Shown one piece after another: positions 18,751 to 28,938 of a stretch of DNA of 64,000 nucleotides (its first letter is position 1; each line of letters opens with the position of its first letter). A program made the translations under genes and the position numbers. The DNA is from Maridesulfovibrio sp. Its GTDB lineage: Bacteria; Desulfobacterota; Desulfovibrionia; Desulfovibrionales; Desulfovibrionaceae. Under the pieces are notes generated by a model. The model did not search any database, was not told the DNA's origin, and was given only the letters and a program-made list of their open reading frames with translations. Where the stretch lies: positions 2,198,501 to 2,262,500 of the forward strand of contig NZ_OY787459.1 in the NCBI RefSeq assembly GCF_963678865.1, given 5' to 3'.

Positions 18751-19777
18751 CACGAACCTCCCTGCTTGTGCTGTCTCCGTCGGATGCAATTTTTTTGACC
18801 AGAGCGTTGAATTTTGCGCTAAGCGGCGCGGTCAGTCCGCTGGGCTGAAGCAGCATCACTACGACAAGAATGGCCCCGAAAAGAATCAGATGCATGCCGG
18901 GCAGGGAATCGCTGAGATAAATACGGCTGAATTCACTGACCGGTCGCAGTAAAAGCGCGCCGATGACCGGCCCGGCGAGTGAACCGCGTCCGCCGATAAG
19001 GGCAATGAAAGCCAGCTCGAAAGACAAGTCCAGAGTCAGCACCGACTTGGGATAGATAAACAGGGTCAGCTGAGCCAGAAAAGTTCCGGCCAGAGAGGTG
19101 AGAAAGGCGCTCATGACCATGGCCCTGACTTTATATCTGGAAACATTGATGCCCAGAGCTTCAGCCGCTTCAGGCTCTTCGCCGCCTGCGGTTAGGTAGT
19201 AGCCGATCTTGGAACGGGAGATGTACCAAGTCAGTGCAAGCACGCCGATAAGCATACTCAAAATGATATAGTAATAGGGCTCTTTGGAGGCAAACTGGAA
19301 AGCCGAAAAACTGCTTTCCCCGCCGGGCAGGGGCGGGATATTCAATCCCCGTGGACCGTTAAGATGAAAAGGACCTATATAACTGAGGTTTTCAACCACT
19401 ACCCGGAGTCCTTCCACAAAAGCCATCGTCGAAAGCGCGAAATAGGCACCGCGCATTTTCAGGGTAGGCTTACCGATAAGAAAACCGATTATGCCTGAAA
19501 TCACCCCGCCGACAATCATGCCGAGCCAAGGCGAGATGGAGTACTGCAACCAGAGGATAGTGGAGGTATATGCTCCGATACCCACAAAAACAGAATGCCC
19601 GAGCGGCAGGACTCCTGCAAATCCGCCCACCAGATTCCACGTGGTGGTCATGTAAGCAAACAGAAGCAGCATAATCGAGATATGCAGATAAGTCGGACTG
19701 TGGACAAAAAGCGGCATAGCAAAGGCAAAAAGCACCACACCAGCCAGACAATATTTCTTAATCGTATTCTCAGTCAT
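18737..19777 (-). CDS. livM: LIV-type ABC transporter permease LivM
   Basis: 346 residues, about nine membrane helices, LivM family: GGFAGVLPLGHSVFVGIGAYTS and the conserved ALGINVSRYKVRAMVMSAFLTSLAG EAA-like loop, plus GGRGSLAGPVIGA. Forms the channel with LivH. AGGA precedes the ATG. Confidence 0.94.
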   Translation of the reverse strand: MTENTIKKYCLAGVVLFAFAMPLFVHSPTYLHISIMLLLFAYMTTTWNLVGGFAGVLPLGHSVFVGIGAYTSTILWLQYSISPWLGMIVGGVISGIIGFLIGKPTLKMRGAYFALSTMAFVEGLRVVVENLSYIGPFHLNGPRGLNIPPLPGGESSFSAFQFASKEPYYYIILSMLIGVLALTWYISRSKIGYYLTAGGEEPEAAEALGINVSRYKVRAMVMSAFLTSLAGTFLAQLTLFIYPKSVLTLDLSFELAFIALIGGRGSLAGPVIGALLLRPVSEFSRIYLSDSLPGMHLILFGAILVVVMLLQPSGLTAPLSAKFNALVKKIASDGDSTSREVRDEYA

Positions 19778-19786
19778 AACTTGTTC

Positions 19787-20680
19787 CTACCAATCGTATT
19801 TCTGGCCGAACAGGCCGGAAGGTTTCACAAAGAGCACCAACAAAAAGAGCATGTAGACAATAGCCTCGGTCCATGTTGAGGTCATGAACATAGGACCGAT
19901 TGATTCGATGAGCCCGATGATGATTCCTCCGATGATGGCGCCGGGAATGGAGCCGAGTCCGCCCAGCACAACGATTACGAATGACTTTACATCGAAGGGC
20001 ACGCCCACGGTGGGATAAACGTTGTAAAAAGGAGTTAGTACAACCCCGGAAATCCCCGCGATGGCAGTGCCGATACCGAAAGCAACGTTGAAAATCTTCC
20101 ACTGGTTGATGCCCATTAGAGAAGCGGCATCACGGTCAAGACTGGTAGCCCTGATCGCCCTGCCGGTGCGGGTCTTCTGCAGAAAAATATACAGAGCTAC
20201 GGCTGTGCCGATTGAGATAAGGAACCCGCACAGTTTGGGTACGGAGATGAAGACCTCCCCGAATTCAAGCATCCGGCCTTTCAGGGGATTGGGAGTCAGG
20301 GCCCTGTAATCCGGTCCGAAAAAGAGCAGGGTCAGGTTATCCAGCATGTACCAGACCCCGGTGGTTACGATAATGACCGTGGTCGGTTCACGCACATCCT
20401 TCTCGGCCACAAAAATAGGCTTGATAAGAAAATTCTGCAGGTAATAGCCGAAGAAAAACATTACCGGAACAACTATGCACAGGGCCAGATAGGGATGCAG
20501 TCCGGTCAGGGCTACGGCCCAGTAGGATACGTACATACCTACCATGAGAAAGGAACCGTGGGCGAAGTTGATGACTTTGAGAACCCCGAAAACCAGAGTC
20601 AGCCCCAGCGCGATCAGGCCGTAGATTGAGCCCATGAGAATCCCGCTGATAACATCCTGTAAAATAAATGCAAAATCCAT
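19787..20680 (-). CDS. livH: LIV-type ABC transporter permease LivH
   Basis: 297 residues, about eight membrane helices, LivH family: GLIALGLTLVFGVLKVINFAHG near the N-terminus, RATSLDRDAASLMGINQWKIF as the coupling loop and GGLGSIPGAIIGGIIIGLIES. It follows the binding-protein gene after an intercistronic hairpin, a usual way to make the binding protein in excess. Confidence 0.94.
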   Translation of the reverse strand: MDFAFILQDVISGILMGSIYGLIALGLTLVFGVLKVINFAHGSFLMVGMYVSYWAVALTGLHPYLALCIVVPVMFFFGYYLQNFLIKPIFVAEKDVREPTTVIIVTTGVWYMLDNLTLLFFGPDYRALTPNPLKGRMLEFGEVFISVPKLCGFLISIGTAVALYIFLQKTRTGRAIRATSLDRDAASLMGINQWKIFNVAFGIGTAIAGISGVVLTPFYNVYPTVGVPFDVKSFVIVVLGGLGSIPGAIIGGIIIGLIESIGPMFMTSTWTEAIVYMLFLLVLFVKPSGLFGQKYDW

Positions 20681-20729
20681 AAAAACCGCCAGTGGATTGA
20701 TTATTTGAGTGGAATGACTGTTTTCAATT

Positions 20730-20756
20730 GCGGGGCGGACCGGAAGCCCGCCCCGC
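20730..20756 (-). other. Intercistronic hairpin between livJ and livH
   Basis: A GC-rich 9-bp stem (20730-20738 with 20748-20756) with no T-run after it on the minus strand. Probably protects the upstream binding-protein mRNA or attenuates read-through. Confidence 0.55.
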
Positions 20757-20764
20757 TGTCTGTT

Positions 20765-22003
20765 TTACTTTTTGGGAATGGGGAAGACAGGGGTGTACCC
20801 CGCACGGCGGGCAGACTTGGGCCAGATGGTAATACGCTCAAGCCCTTTGCCGATGTCGTTTACCTGCACGATAACCGGGGAAGCATGCTTGTTCTGTCCG
20901 GTTTCGTCGAATTCAATAGCCTCGTAGGAAACAATGGCTGCGGGGCCGGTTTTCAGGTCGGTTGCGGCCAATGCGGCACGCAGTTTATCAGGATCAGCAG
21001 AACCCGCTCTTTCCAGAGCGTCAGCCAAAACGTAAACTGATACATAGGCATCTACGGCTTCACCGGTAAGGTTGGTGCCGTACTTTGCTTTATATTTTTC
21101 ATTGGTTTCCTTAACGCCGGGCTTGTTGACGTCGGTTTCCCACTCAACGATATCGAAGATATAACGGGCATTATCCTTGGTACCGCTTAAGAAAGTAGGG
21201 TCAGCATGACCGCCGCCGGTGCCGAGGATGACTTTGGGACGGACGCGGTAATCGGCCATAGTGTTGGTCAGCAGAATCGCATCGGCAGCATTGGAAACAA
21301 GCAGCAACACATCAGGTCTGGCACGGCGGATCTTGTTTACTACCGGGGTCAGGTCTGTTGCGCTGGAGGGATAAGGCTCATCAAGAACGATTTTGTAACC
21401 GCTGTTGCCAATGAGCTTTTTCCACTGTGCGGCAAGACCGGTACCCCAGTCACCGTTTTCATAAACCATAGCGATGGTTTTAAGTTCTGTATTGAATTCC
21501 TTGGACATATCCTTGAGGAAAGCAAACTGGTCACGAGCCCACCAGGAGTCCTTGGCTGCCACGCGGAAAACATTTTTAAAACCGCGCTCGGTGATTGTGT
21601 CCCTGACTGAGACAGGCACAATAAAGGGAATGCCGTAACGCTCGGCAACAGCAGTTGCGGGATAGGTTACACCTGAGTTCCAGCAACCGGTAAGGACGTT
21701 GACCTTTTCAGTATTGATGAAACGCTCGGCCTCGGTAACACCTACGTTGGGATCACTTTTGGAATCGGCGTACAACATCTCCAGTTTAGCGCCGCCAAGA
21801 GCCTTGATACCGCCGGCGGCGTTAATCTCTTCAACCGCCATTTCCCTAGCCTGCTTACCCTGCTGCCCCACTGCGGCTGAAGGGCCGGAAAGAGGCAGAA
21901 TGTTACCCACTTTAACCGTATCCGCCGCGATAGCGAATGAACTGAAACCCAATACCAGAGCGCAAAACAACCCTGCGCTGACAACTGACTTAAAAATTTT
22001 CAT
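20765..22003 (-). CDS. livJ: Branched-chain-amino-acid-type periplasmic binding protein (LivJ/LivK)
   Basis: 412 residues. Clean signal peptide (MKIFKSVVSAGLFCALVLGFSSFAIAA) then a type-I periplasmic binding fold beginning DTVKVGNILPLSGPSAAVGQQ. The family binds Leu/Ile/Val, but homologues take many amino acids, amides and GABA-like ligands. Given the gabT and sad neighbours, an omega-amino acid is the likeliest ligand, by context only. It lies between gabT and livH in the operon. Confidence 0.92.
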   Translation of the reverse strand: MKIFKSVVSAGLFCALVLGFSSFAIAADTVKVGNILPLSGPSAAVGQQGKQAREMAVEEINAAGGIKALGGAKLEMLYADSKSDPNVGVTEAERFINTEKVNVLTGCWNSGVTYPATAVAERYGIPFIVPVSVRDTITERGFKNVFRVAAKDSWWARDQFAFLKDMSKEFNTELKTIAMVYENGDWGTGLAAQWKKLIGNSGYKIVLDEPYPSSATDLTPVVNKIRRARPDVLLLVSNAADAILLTNTMADYRVRPKVILGTGGGHADPTFLSGTKDNARYIFDIVEWETDVNKPGVKETNEKYKAKYGTNLTGEAVDAYVSVYVLADALERAGSADPDKLRAALAATDLKTGPAAIVSYEAIEFDETGQNKHASPVIVQVNDIGKGLERITIWPKSARRAGYTPVFPIPKK

Positions 22004-22056
22004 TTTTCTCCTCGTCCGGTTTACGGTTTATATGAACAATAGAGCTTATCTGTGCT

Positions 22057-22078
22057 GCTCCGGCGGCCCTGCCGGAGC
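22057..22078 (-). other. Hairpin between gabT and livJ
   Basis: GCTCCGGC and GCCGGAGC pair over 8 bp with a 6-nt loop. No T-run follows on the minus strand, so it is likely a processing or stability element. Confidence 0.45.
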
Positions 22079-22091
22079 TTCTAAACCTTCT

Positions 22092-23387
22092 TTAGCTGTT
22101 TGCTGCGATAGCCTCTTCCAGAATAGCCAATCCCTTGCCGAGTGTTTCTTCGTCCACGGAAAGAGGAACCAGAACCCGGAGTACATTGCCGTAGTTTCCG
22201 CAGGCTAGCAGCAGAAGCTTCTTCTTCAGGACTTCGCTGACAATCTTTTTTGTTACAGCTGCATCGGGAGTCTTCTTCTCTCTGTCCGAAACCAGTTCGA
22301 TGGCAATCATGGCACCAAGACCCCGGACTTCACCGATGATGGAGTACTTTCCCTTCCAGCCCAGAAATATTTCCTTAAGCTTTTCACCCAAAGCAGCACC
22401 CTGCTCCAGAATTCCAGTTTCAAGGGAATCAAGAGCAGCAAGAGCCGCCGCACAGGAAACCGGGTTACCGCCGTAGGTTCCGCCCAGTCCTCCGGGATGA
22501 ACCGCATCCATTATTTCCTTTTTGCCGACCACGGCGGAAATGGGCATACCGCCGCCGATACTCTTGGCCATGGTCATCAGGTCCGGTTCCACACCCCAAT
22601 GTTCCATGGCGCACATCTTGCCGGTACGGCCACCGCCGGACTGGATTTCATCAGCAACGAAATAAATGCCGTTTTCAGCGCAGATACTCTTAATTCTGGG
22701 GAAGTATTCCGGAGGCGGAACAAGGAAACCGCCTTCTCCGGCGATGGGTTCGGCCACAAGAGCGGCCAGATTCTCAGGAGCGGCATTGCCGATGAACCAG
22801 TTCTTGAACTGCTCGGCACAATATATGTCGCAGGAAGGATATTCTTTACCGTAAGGGCACCGGTAACAATAAGGATATGGAATTCTGTAGATTTCAGGAG
22901 CATATGGCCCGAACCTGTACTTATAAGGCTTAACCTTGCTGGTCATACTCATGGTCAGCAGGGTCCGACCATGAAATCCGCCCTCGTAAACGACAATTCC
23001 GCTCTTGCCGCTTGCCAGACGCGCTATTTTGACCGCGTTTTCAACGGCTTCAGCTCCGCTGTTAAGTAAAACAGCCTTTTTCTCAAAATCTCCGGGAGCA
23101 ATTTCAATCAGCTTCTCGGCCAAAGCAATGTAAGGTTCGTACATGGCGATGTGGAAGCATGAATGGATAAGCTTTTCAGCCTGTTCCTTTATTGCTGCAA
23201 CAACTTTTTCATTACAGTGACCAACGTTGTTAACACCGATACCACCAACAAAGTCTATGTATTCCTGACCGTCAACGTCAGTAATTGTAGAATTTCCGGC
23301 GCATTCTGCAAAGACAGGCCCCAAGTTACCTACACCTGCAGCCACTGCCTTGTTTCTTCTTTCAAGCAGTTTGTCTGAGTTACTCAT
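22092..23387 (-). CDS. gabT: 4-aminobutyrate aminotransferase (GabT, class III)
   Basis: 431 residues from the ATG at 23387, with AAGGACGG upstream; an open stretch before it has no ribosome site. Class-III PLP aminotransferase: [16 protein letters not shown] (cofactor phosphate site), [22 protein letters not shown] with the PLP Asp, and the Schiff-base Lys in [18 protein letters not shown]. It would transaminate GABA to succinic semialdehyde, which the cluster's dehydrogenase oxidises. An unusual four-Cys stretch ([15 protein letters not shown] then DIYC) lies between the two halves. First gene of the operon, 37 bases after a -24/-12 promoter. Beta-alanine or 5-aminovalerate are alternative substrates. 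Confidence 0.88.
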   Translation of the reverse strand: MSNSDKLLERRNKAVAAGVGNLGPVFAECAGNSTITDVDGQEYIDFVGGIGVNNVGHCNEKVVAAIKEQAEKLIHSCFHIAMYEPYIALAEKLIEIAPGDFEKKAVLLNSGAEAVENAVKIARLASGKSGIVVYEGGFHGRTLLTMSMTSKVKPYKYRFGPYAPEIYRIPYPYCYRCPYGKEYPSCDIYCAEQFKNWFIGNAAPENLAALVAEPIAGEGGFLVPPPEYFPRIKSICAENGIYFVADEIQSGGGRTGKMCAMEHWGVEPDLMTMAKSIGGGMPISAVVGKKEIMDAVHPGGLGGTYGGNPVSCAAALAALDSLETGILEQGAALGEKLKEIFLGWKGKYSIIGEVRGLGAMIAIELVSDREKKTPDAAVTKKIVSEVLKKKLLLLACGNYGNVLRVLVPLSVDEETLGKGLAILEEAIAANS

Positions 23388-23423
23388 GTGTATTCCGTCC
23401 TTTTTTGTGTTTGCTACAAAGAA

Positions 23424-23438
23424 GCACATATCATGCCA
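23424..23438 (-). promoter_or_regulatory. Sigma54 (-24/-12) promoter of gabT-liv operon
   Basis: The minus strand reads TGGCATG-ATAT-GTGC, with GG and GC at the right 10-bp separation; it departs from TGGCACG-N4-TTGC at two positions. Predicted start of transcription is about 23412, just before the gabT ribosome site. Three activator dyads lie upstream. Confidence 0.7.
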
Positions 23439-23499
23439 CATAAAATAAACGCAAAAAACAGCATGTTACAAAGATCTGCCACAATTTCATCTTAGTTTT

Positions 23500-23517
23500 T
23501 GATTCATATATGAATCA
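23500..23517. promoter_or_regulatory. Activator site 1 of 3 (TGATTCA-N4-TGAATCA)
   Basis: Perfect dyad TGATTCA-TATA-TGAATCA, extended by flanking bases to a 24-bp perfect palindrome (23497-23520). It is centred about 97 bases upstream of the predicted gabT transcription start, typical for an enhancer site. Confidence 0.8.
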
Positions 23518-23551
23518 AAACAGCTATTTTCACTCCTTTTTCTTCTCTTTT

Positions 23552-23569
23552 TGATTCAATTTTGAATCA
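23552..23569. promoter_or_regulatory. Activator site 2 of 3 (TGATTCA-N4-TGAATCA)
   Basis: TGATTCA-ATTT-TGAATCA, same geometry as site 1, 52 bases (about five helical turns) further upstream, so both lie on the same DNA face. Confidence 0.8.
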
Positions 23570-23673
23570 TAAAGAGAAAACTCACTGACTTTTTACTAAA
23601 ATGCAAAAAACTAAAGTTAAGAGAAATAAGGACAAACAGATTATCAACAATAACGGCAGCAAACCTTCTGAGT

Positions 23674-23691
23674 TGATTCAAAAGTGAATCA
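23674..23691. promoter_or_regulatory. Activator site 3 of 3 (TGATTCA-N4-TGAATCA)
   Basis: TGATTCA-AAAG-TGAATCA, ten bases after the stop codon of the enhancer-binding protein gene. It is the most distal copy, about 270 bases from the predicted gabT start. Confidence 0.75.
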
Positions 23692-23700
23692 GCAGACTTT

Positions 23701-25434
23701 CTATGAAGCCCCCAATCCATATTTTTTGAGTTTACGAACCACTGAGGGCTGGCTGATTTTTAGATAGCTGGCCATCTCCCTTGTCGTCTTGCAGGCTCTG
23801 CGTGCTTCGTTCAGCATCTCCCGCTCAACCATATCCAGAGCTTCCTGCATGGAAAGCCCTTTGGTGGATACTGTTTCGGCCTCAGCTGCTCCAAGCAGGC
23901 TCTGTTCAAAATAGACATCCAGCACATCTTCTTCGGCCACAGCCACGCCTTTTTTGATAAGGCTGTCGAGCTCTCTGATATTTCCGGGAAACGAATAATT
24001 CTGGAGCATTCTCAGACTCTTAGGGGAAAGAACCTTGAATTTTCCGTATCGCTCGTTGTATTTATTCAGAAAGGACGTTGCCAGAGCAAAGATATCTTCC
24101 ACTCTTTCGCGCAGTGGGGGAATGGTCAGGGTAAAAACATTAAGGCGGTAAAAGAGGTCTTTGCGGAACAACCGCTTACTGACCTGTTTTTCAAGGTCCT
24201 TATTAGTGGCTGCGATGATGACGCAGTTAATTTTTTTGGGCGTGGAGCCACCCAGAGGGGTAAATTCCTTTTCATCAATACATTTTAGAAGCTTAGCCTG
24301 AATAGAAGAAGGCATTTCACCAACCTCATCAAGAAAAAAAGTTCCGCCGTCAGCCAACGCCAGCAATCCTGCCTTGCCGCTCTCACGGGCACCGGTAAAG
24401 GCACCTTTTTCATAACCGAAAAGTTCCGCCTCAAAGAGCTGCTCGGGAACGGCGGCACAGTTGATGGCTAAAAACGGCCCGGACGCGCGCGGACTGTGCT
24501 GATGCAAAAGTTTTGCAAGCATGGATTTTCCGGTTCCCGATTCGCCAAGGAGCAATATGCCGGAAACCTCCAGCTGGGCCAGCTTGAGAGCACTTGCCAG
24601 CAGCCGGTTTATTGATTTGCTTTCTGCAATGAAAGCCCCCTGCTCCAACTCCAGCATGTTCAGATTGGTAATTTCCTTACGCGCCTTTTCAGTAATTTCA
24701 CGGGCGGCTCTCAGGTGCTCCCGCAGATCGAGAAGCTCCGTCACGTCCCGCTCATTGACAACAACCATGGAAAGTCTGCCACCGTTATCAAATACCGGTG
24801 TTCCGGTACACAGCAGCTGCCTTCCCGTCTTGGTAATATTTTGCAACATGCTGATCTGTCTTTTTTTCTCCAGCACTTCCTTGGAAACAGACACATCAAC
24901 AAGTCCGGTCTCAACTACTTCGTCAATGCTTTTGCCGACAATCCCTGTAGTCTTGACTCCGTTCAAATCCTCTGAAGCACGGTTAATCTGGGTAACAACC
25001 CCCTCCCCGTTTGTTACCCAGATGCCATCGCTTGAGGAATCAAAAATGGCCTGCAAGGTATTAGCCATATCCTGAAATGAACTCAGCTCAACAGCGAGTT
25101 CTTCAAACCGGGACGGCTTCTGCAGGCTGACCACCGCACCTTCAAGGTTTCCTTCAATAATGAGCGGGGTGATTTCAAAAAACAATTCAGTACCGCGTTT
25201 TACAATACGCCCGGTTCCTTTTTTAAACTCATCCGAGGCCAGACCCTTTTTTATATAGGGAGTAGCGATTGGCAGGATCTGCTCTGCTGCAATACCCACA
25301 GCAGTCACCCGGTCCCGACGCTCCAAAAAGTCCAGCGCGACGTTATTCATATTGATGACTGTACATTTAGTATCAACAACCACGACTGCGTAACTGACAC
25401 AATTCAATATGTGTTGGATCAATTCATGTTGCAT
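23701..25434 (-). CDS. Sigma54 enhancer-binding protein with PAS sensors (GABA-operon activator)
   Basis: About 577 residues. The N-terminal half has two PAS-like domains (around 8-110 and 130-240) with a coiled linker. The central AAA+ domain has Walker A GESGTGKS, the sigma54 contact loop GAFTGA, and Walker [14 protein letters not shown]. The C-terminal helix-turn-helix reads [24 protein letters not shown], of the TyrR/PrpR-like type. No receiver domain, so it is activated by a ligand or redox signal through PAS, not by a kinase. It sits directly upstream of gabT on the same strand, with three dyads between them. Start set at the ATG at 25434; a GTG two codons earlier is possible. Confidence 0.92.
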   Translation of the reverse strand: MQHELIQHILNCVSYAVVVVDTKCTVINMNNVALDFLERRDRVTAVGIAAEQILPIATPYIKKGLASDEFKKGTGRIVKRGTELFFEITPLIIEGNLEGAVVSLQKPSRFEELAVELSSFQDMANTLQAIFDSSSDGIWVTNGEGVVTQINRASEDLNGVKTTGIVGKSIDEVVETGLVDVSVSKEVLEKKRQISMLQNITKTGRQLLCTGTPVFDNGGRLSMVVVNERDVTELLDLREHLRAAREITEKARKEITNLNMLELEQGAFIAESKSINRLLASALKLAQLEVSGILLLGESGTGKSMLAKLLHQHSPRASGPFLAINCAAVPEQLFEAELFGYEKGAFTGARESGKAGLLALADGGTFFLDEVGEMPSSIQAKLLKCIDEKEFTPLGGSTPKKINCVIIAATNKDLEKQVSKRLFRKDLFYRLNVFTLTIPPLRERVEDIFALATSFLNKYNERYGKFKVLSPKSLRMLQNYSFPGNIRELDSLIKKGVAVAEEDVLDVYFEQSLLGAAEAETVSTKGLSMQEALDMVEREMLNEARRACKTTREMASYLKISQPSVVRKLKKYGLGAS

Positions 25435-25921
25435 AAACACACTCAGCTATATTTTATAATAAACAATACGGCCCTGCGAAACATATACAATTCACATCTT
25501 TTTCTTTTGCATCCATCAAAACATACGGCATTGAATGCAAGAAACGTGACGCATTGCCATACACATAAAAAATCAACATATCGAGGTAGAACAAATAACT
25601 TTTCTTAAAAAGCTAACATCGACAAGACTCGGCATTCAACATTTTTGTTAACAACAGAAACAACATTTCACAAAACAGAATATACATTGATACGTACCGC
25701 AAAACCCAACCGCAGCAATCAGAGTTTTGCTTTTTTATGAACCCCTCGAAATTGAACCGTTGACCTGCCGCTTACTGAGTATCAGGAGGAATATTTTTTT
25801 CGTCGGGGACGATTGCATCCAGAAACAAACAACATGCCATGCGACAAGAGTTGGTGGACTTAGCAACACTTCGGAGCTAGCTTAAAAGATTCTATAATTG
25901 TGTTTGCGCAGACCTATAGTA
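25435..25921. other. Divergent intergenic region, no gene
   Basis: AT-rich spacer between the divergent enhancer-binding protein and sensor-kinase genes. Short open frames lack ribosome sites. I see no TGATTCA or TGTTTCA dyads here, so neither regulator shows an obvious self-binding site of those types. Confidence 0.5.
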
Positions 25922-25937
25922 CGGCATGCATATTGCT
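25922..25937 (+). promoter_or_regulatory. Candidate sigma54 promoter of the sensor kinase-regulator pair
   Basis: CGGCATG-CATA-TTGCT fits the -24/-12 pattern (GG and GC correctly spaced, perfect TTGCT), 53 bases before the kinase ATG. Suggests that the NtrC-type pair may activate its own expression. Confidence 0.55.
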
Positions 25938-25989
25938 TTTAATCAACCTGTTAAAAAATACAGCAACTTAAAAAGCATAAGGTAGTACG

Positions 25990-27423
25990 ATGAAAGGGAT
26001 TCGGATTAAAATAATAATATTTTTTATAGCTTATCTAAGCTTTATGGCACTGAACACGGGGATGTTCTGGTGGAACGTTGTAACCTTGCGGGACAGACTG
26101 ATTGTTATGGATAATTTCCATGAACTGCTTTCGGATATCCTCGAAATACGCCGTTATGAAAAAAACTTCATGTTTTACCCTGAACCGGGAAGTCTCAAGG
26201 AAGTCGTCATCTATCTGGACAAAGCCGAAAAAGATGCTGACCGCCTGAAAAGCAATATTATAGAAGTTGCAGGGCAGCATGAATATGACGCCTTCATGAA
26301 TAACATGAACAACTACAAGCAGCAGTTGCGCCTTCTTACGGAAGGGGCCCCCGAAGATCCGGCCAAGACCCGTAATCTCGGCAGCAGCATGGTGCAAAAG
26401 GCGCAAAACCTTCTTACTCTGAAAAAACAGCGTATTCATAATGCCTTGATTCGAATACAGTATATACCGATCGCAGTAATGATTTCATTGGCAGTACTTA
26501 TTACTGTCCTTTTCTATTGGCAGACCAAAAAAGTGTTCGGGCGGCTTCGTTATGTGCAGCAAGCAGCCGAAGGCGTCGCCAGAGGGGATTACGATACCAT
26601 TAATCAGATAAGAAGTGATGATGAAATCTCCCTGCTTATGCGCTCTGCCTTCACCAACATGGCTAAAGAAATTGAATCCCGGCAGCAGCAGTTGATTGAA
26701 TCCAGAAAGCTTATCTCCATCGGAACGCTCGCCTCCGGAATAGCCCATGAATTGAATAACCCTCTCAACAACGTATCGCTGACGGCAGATACCATGCTTG
26801 AGGAATTTGATGATATGGAGAAGGACGAGGCCAGGGAAATGCTTAACGACATTATCGGGGAGATAGGCCGGGCGAGCCTTGTGGTGAAAAACCTGCTGGA
26901 TTTTTCAAGAGAAGGTGAACACCTGATGTCCAGAGTCAGCCCCGACAGACTGATCCGGGAAACCAGCGGACTTGTTGCAAACCAGCTCAAGCTTGATAAA
27001 ATAACCTTGCGAACCGATATTCCTGAGGGCCTGCCAGACATCAAAGGTGACTTGAATTCCTTGCAACAGGTATTCATCAATCTGATTATCAACGCCGATC
27101 ATGCAATGGAAGAAGGCGGATCTCTAATAATTTCAGCCAAGGATACACCCGATGGGTATGTCCTGTTTAAAGTCGCTGATAGAGGTTGCGGAATGACCGC
27201 AGAAACTATTGAACGTATATTCGACCCGTTTTTCACCACCAAACCTGTCGGAAAGGGAACGGGGTTGGGCTTGTCAATCATTTACGGGATTATTAAGAAG
27301 CATGAGGGATACATAGAAGTACAGAGCGAACTCGGGGAAGGAACAACTTTTTCAATTTACCTGCCAGAATATAAGGAAGTGGGGAATCATAATGAGCAGA
27401 TTTCGGGCGGCAGTGATAGATGA
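25990..27423 (+). CDS. Membrane sensor histidine kinase
   Basis: 477 residues. Two membrane helices (about 6-28 and 157-178) bracket a roughly 130-residue periplasmic, helical sensor region. A HAMP segment follows ([19 protein letters not shown]), then HisKA with phospho-acceptor His253 in [13 protein letters not shown], then an ATPase domain with N box [28 protein letters not shown] and GTGLGLSI. This is an NtrB-like kinase. AAGGT precedes the ATG. It overlaps the regulator gene by 32 bases, so the two form a cognate pair. Confidence 0.94.
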   Translation: MKGIRIKIIIFFIAYLSFMALNTGMFWWNVVTLRDRLIVMDNFHELLSDILEIRRYEKNFMFYPEPGSLKEVVIYLDKAEKDADRLKSNIIEVAGQHEYDAFMNNMNNYKQQLRLLTEGAPEDPAKTRNLGSSMVQKAQNLLTLKKQRIHNALIRIQYIPIAVMISLAVLITVLFYWQTKKVFGRLRYVQQAAEGVARGDYDTINQIRSDDEISLLMRSAFTNMAKEIESRQQQLIESRKLISIGTLASGIAHELNNPLNNVSLTADTMLEEFDDMEKDEAREMLNDIIGEIGRASLVVKNLLDFSREGEHLMSRVSPDRLIRETSGLVANQLKLDKITLRTDIPEGLPDIKGDLNSLQQVFINLIINADHAMEEGGSLIISAKDTPDGYVLFKVADRGCGMTAETIERIFDPFFTTKPVGKGTGLGLSIIYGIIKKHEGYIEVQSELGEGTTFSIYLPEYKEVGNHNEQISGGSDR

Positions 27424-28762
27424 CGAAGGTCATACAGCCAAACTCGTTGCCAGAGCTTTAAATAAACAGGGATTTGAAACCGAAACATTCGAGCTTGGAC
27501 ATCCCTTCCTTAATAGAATGACCGAAAAACCGTTCCAACTGGTATTTATAGACCTTAAATTACCGGACATGGACGGGATGACCATACTCAACTTTGTGAA
27601 AAAAGGGTTTGAAGATGTTGATGCTGTCATAATCACCGGCCATGGTTCCATCCCGTCCGCAGTGGAAGCCACCGGCAAAGGTGCCGTAAACTATATCGTC
27701 AAGCCCTTTCGCATACAGGAAGTTAAAGCCATAGCGCAGGAAGCTATGGAAAAATTACAACTCAAGGATGAGAACCGCCGCCTCAAGGAAAGCCTCGGAG
27801 AGGTAAAAGCGTTTGATAATTTTATCGGCAACAGCAAGGTCATGCAGGAACTATTTGCAATGATCCGTAAGGTTGCGAAGGTCAACTGCAATGTGCTCCT
27901 GCAGGCCGATACGGGAACAGGCAAAGAAAGGGCTGCTCGGGCCATCCACGATTTGAGTCCGAGACGCAGCAAAACATTTGTTTCATTCAACTGCGGCGGA
28001 TTTACGGAAGAGCTGATTTCAAGTGAACTTTTCGGACATGAGAAAGGGGCATTTACCGGTGCAACCGCCACCAAAATAGGCCTTCTTGAGTCAGCTGACG
28101 GCGGGACTGTTTTTCTTGATGAAATCGGCGAAATGCCTGTCAATATGCAGGTCAAACTGCTTCGCGTAATTCAGGAACGGCATATCATGCGCGTGGGTGG
28201 GACCAAACCGGTCTCACTGGATATACGTATTATTGCTGCAACCAACCGCGACCTGCACAAGGCGATGGAGCTTGGAGAATTCCGCGAAGATTTGTTTTAC
28301 CGTTTAAATGTTGTGAGAATCTACCTGCCCCCTTTGACTGAACGCAGGGACGATATTCCTTTGCTTTCAAACTATTTTCTCAAAACCTTCAATGCCAGAT
28401 TCGGAAAATCGGTCAGCGGTATATCGCCGCAGGCACTGGAAGTTCTCACCCATTACAACTATCCGGGAAACGTCCGGGAATTGGAGAACATCATTCAAAG
28501 GGCCGTAGCTCTGGCTGAAGGAGAAACCCTCGGAATCAGGGAACTTCCTCCGGATCTGCTGAATCTGGCCTTCAACGCATTCGGGGCTACCGGCCTTCTG
28601 TCATTAGAAGAAGTTGAACGACGACACATCAAGCATGTGCTTGAGGCCACAGGACACAATAAACACCTGAGCAGCCATATTTTGGGACTTCCGCGGACAA
28701 CTCTCTGGCGCCGTATGAAAAAGTACCATCTCGATGACATGAAAGACGAAGAAACTCCCTAA
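27392..28762 (+). CDS. NtrC-type sigma54 response regulator
   Basis: 456 residues: receiver with phospho-acceptor Asp54 (FIDLKLPDMDG), AAA+ domain with Walker A ADTGTGKE, the loop GAFTGA, Walker B GGTVFLDEIGEMP, and a Fis-type helix-turn-helix at the end (LSSHILGLPRTTLWRRMKKY). Partner kinase is upstream and overlapping. The sigma54 promoter at 29193 and the two TGTTTCA-type palindromes before it lie just downstream, making the stress-type operon its most likely target. Confidence 0.95.
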   Translation: MSRFRAAVIDDEGHTAKLVARALNKQGFETETFELGHPFLNRMTEKPFQLVFIDLKLPDMDGMTILNFVKKGFEDVDAVIITGHGSIPSAVEATGKGAVNYIVKPFRIQEVKAIAQEAMEKLQLKDENRRLKESLGEVKAFDNFIGNSKVMQELFAMIRKVAKVNCNVLLQADTGTGKERAARAIHDLSPRRSKTFVSFNCGGFTEELISSELFGHEKGAFTGATATKIGLLESADGGTVFLDEIGEMPVNMQVKLLRVIQERHIMRVGGTKPVSLDIRIIAATNRDLHKAMELGEFREDLFYRLNVVRIYLPPLTERRDDIPLLSNYFLKTFNARFGKSVSGISPQALEVLTHYNYPGNVRELENIIQRAVALAEGETLGIRELPPDLLNLAFNAFGATGLLSLEEVERRHIKHVLEATGHNKHLSSHILGLPRTTLWRRMKKYHLDDMKDEETP

Positions 28763-28830
28763 TAAGCTGTAATTACGCCTGCGCCAAGGCCTCCGACAGT
28801 GCAGATCAGATTGTTAAAAAAATCACTTTC

Positions 28831-28869
28831 CGGCACAGCCTTCTGTATTTGAAGGATGTGCCGTTTTTT
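28831..28869 (+). terminator. Terminator of the kinase-regulator operon
   Basis: Stem 28831-28843 with 28851-28863 (12 pairs, one mismatch) then TTTTTTA. Separates the regulator genes from the downstream sigma54 operon. Confidence 0.8.
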
Positions 28870-28938
28870 ATTGCTGTTCCAATCTGAAACGTAATTACTC
28901 CAAAATTAATTTTAGCCCACATATAACCCAAGCTATTT

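Noticed and set aside
18125..18798. Plus-strand frames opposite livG
   Set aside because: Shadow frames within an intact ABC ATPase gene.
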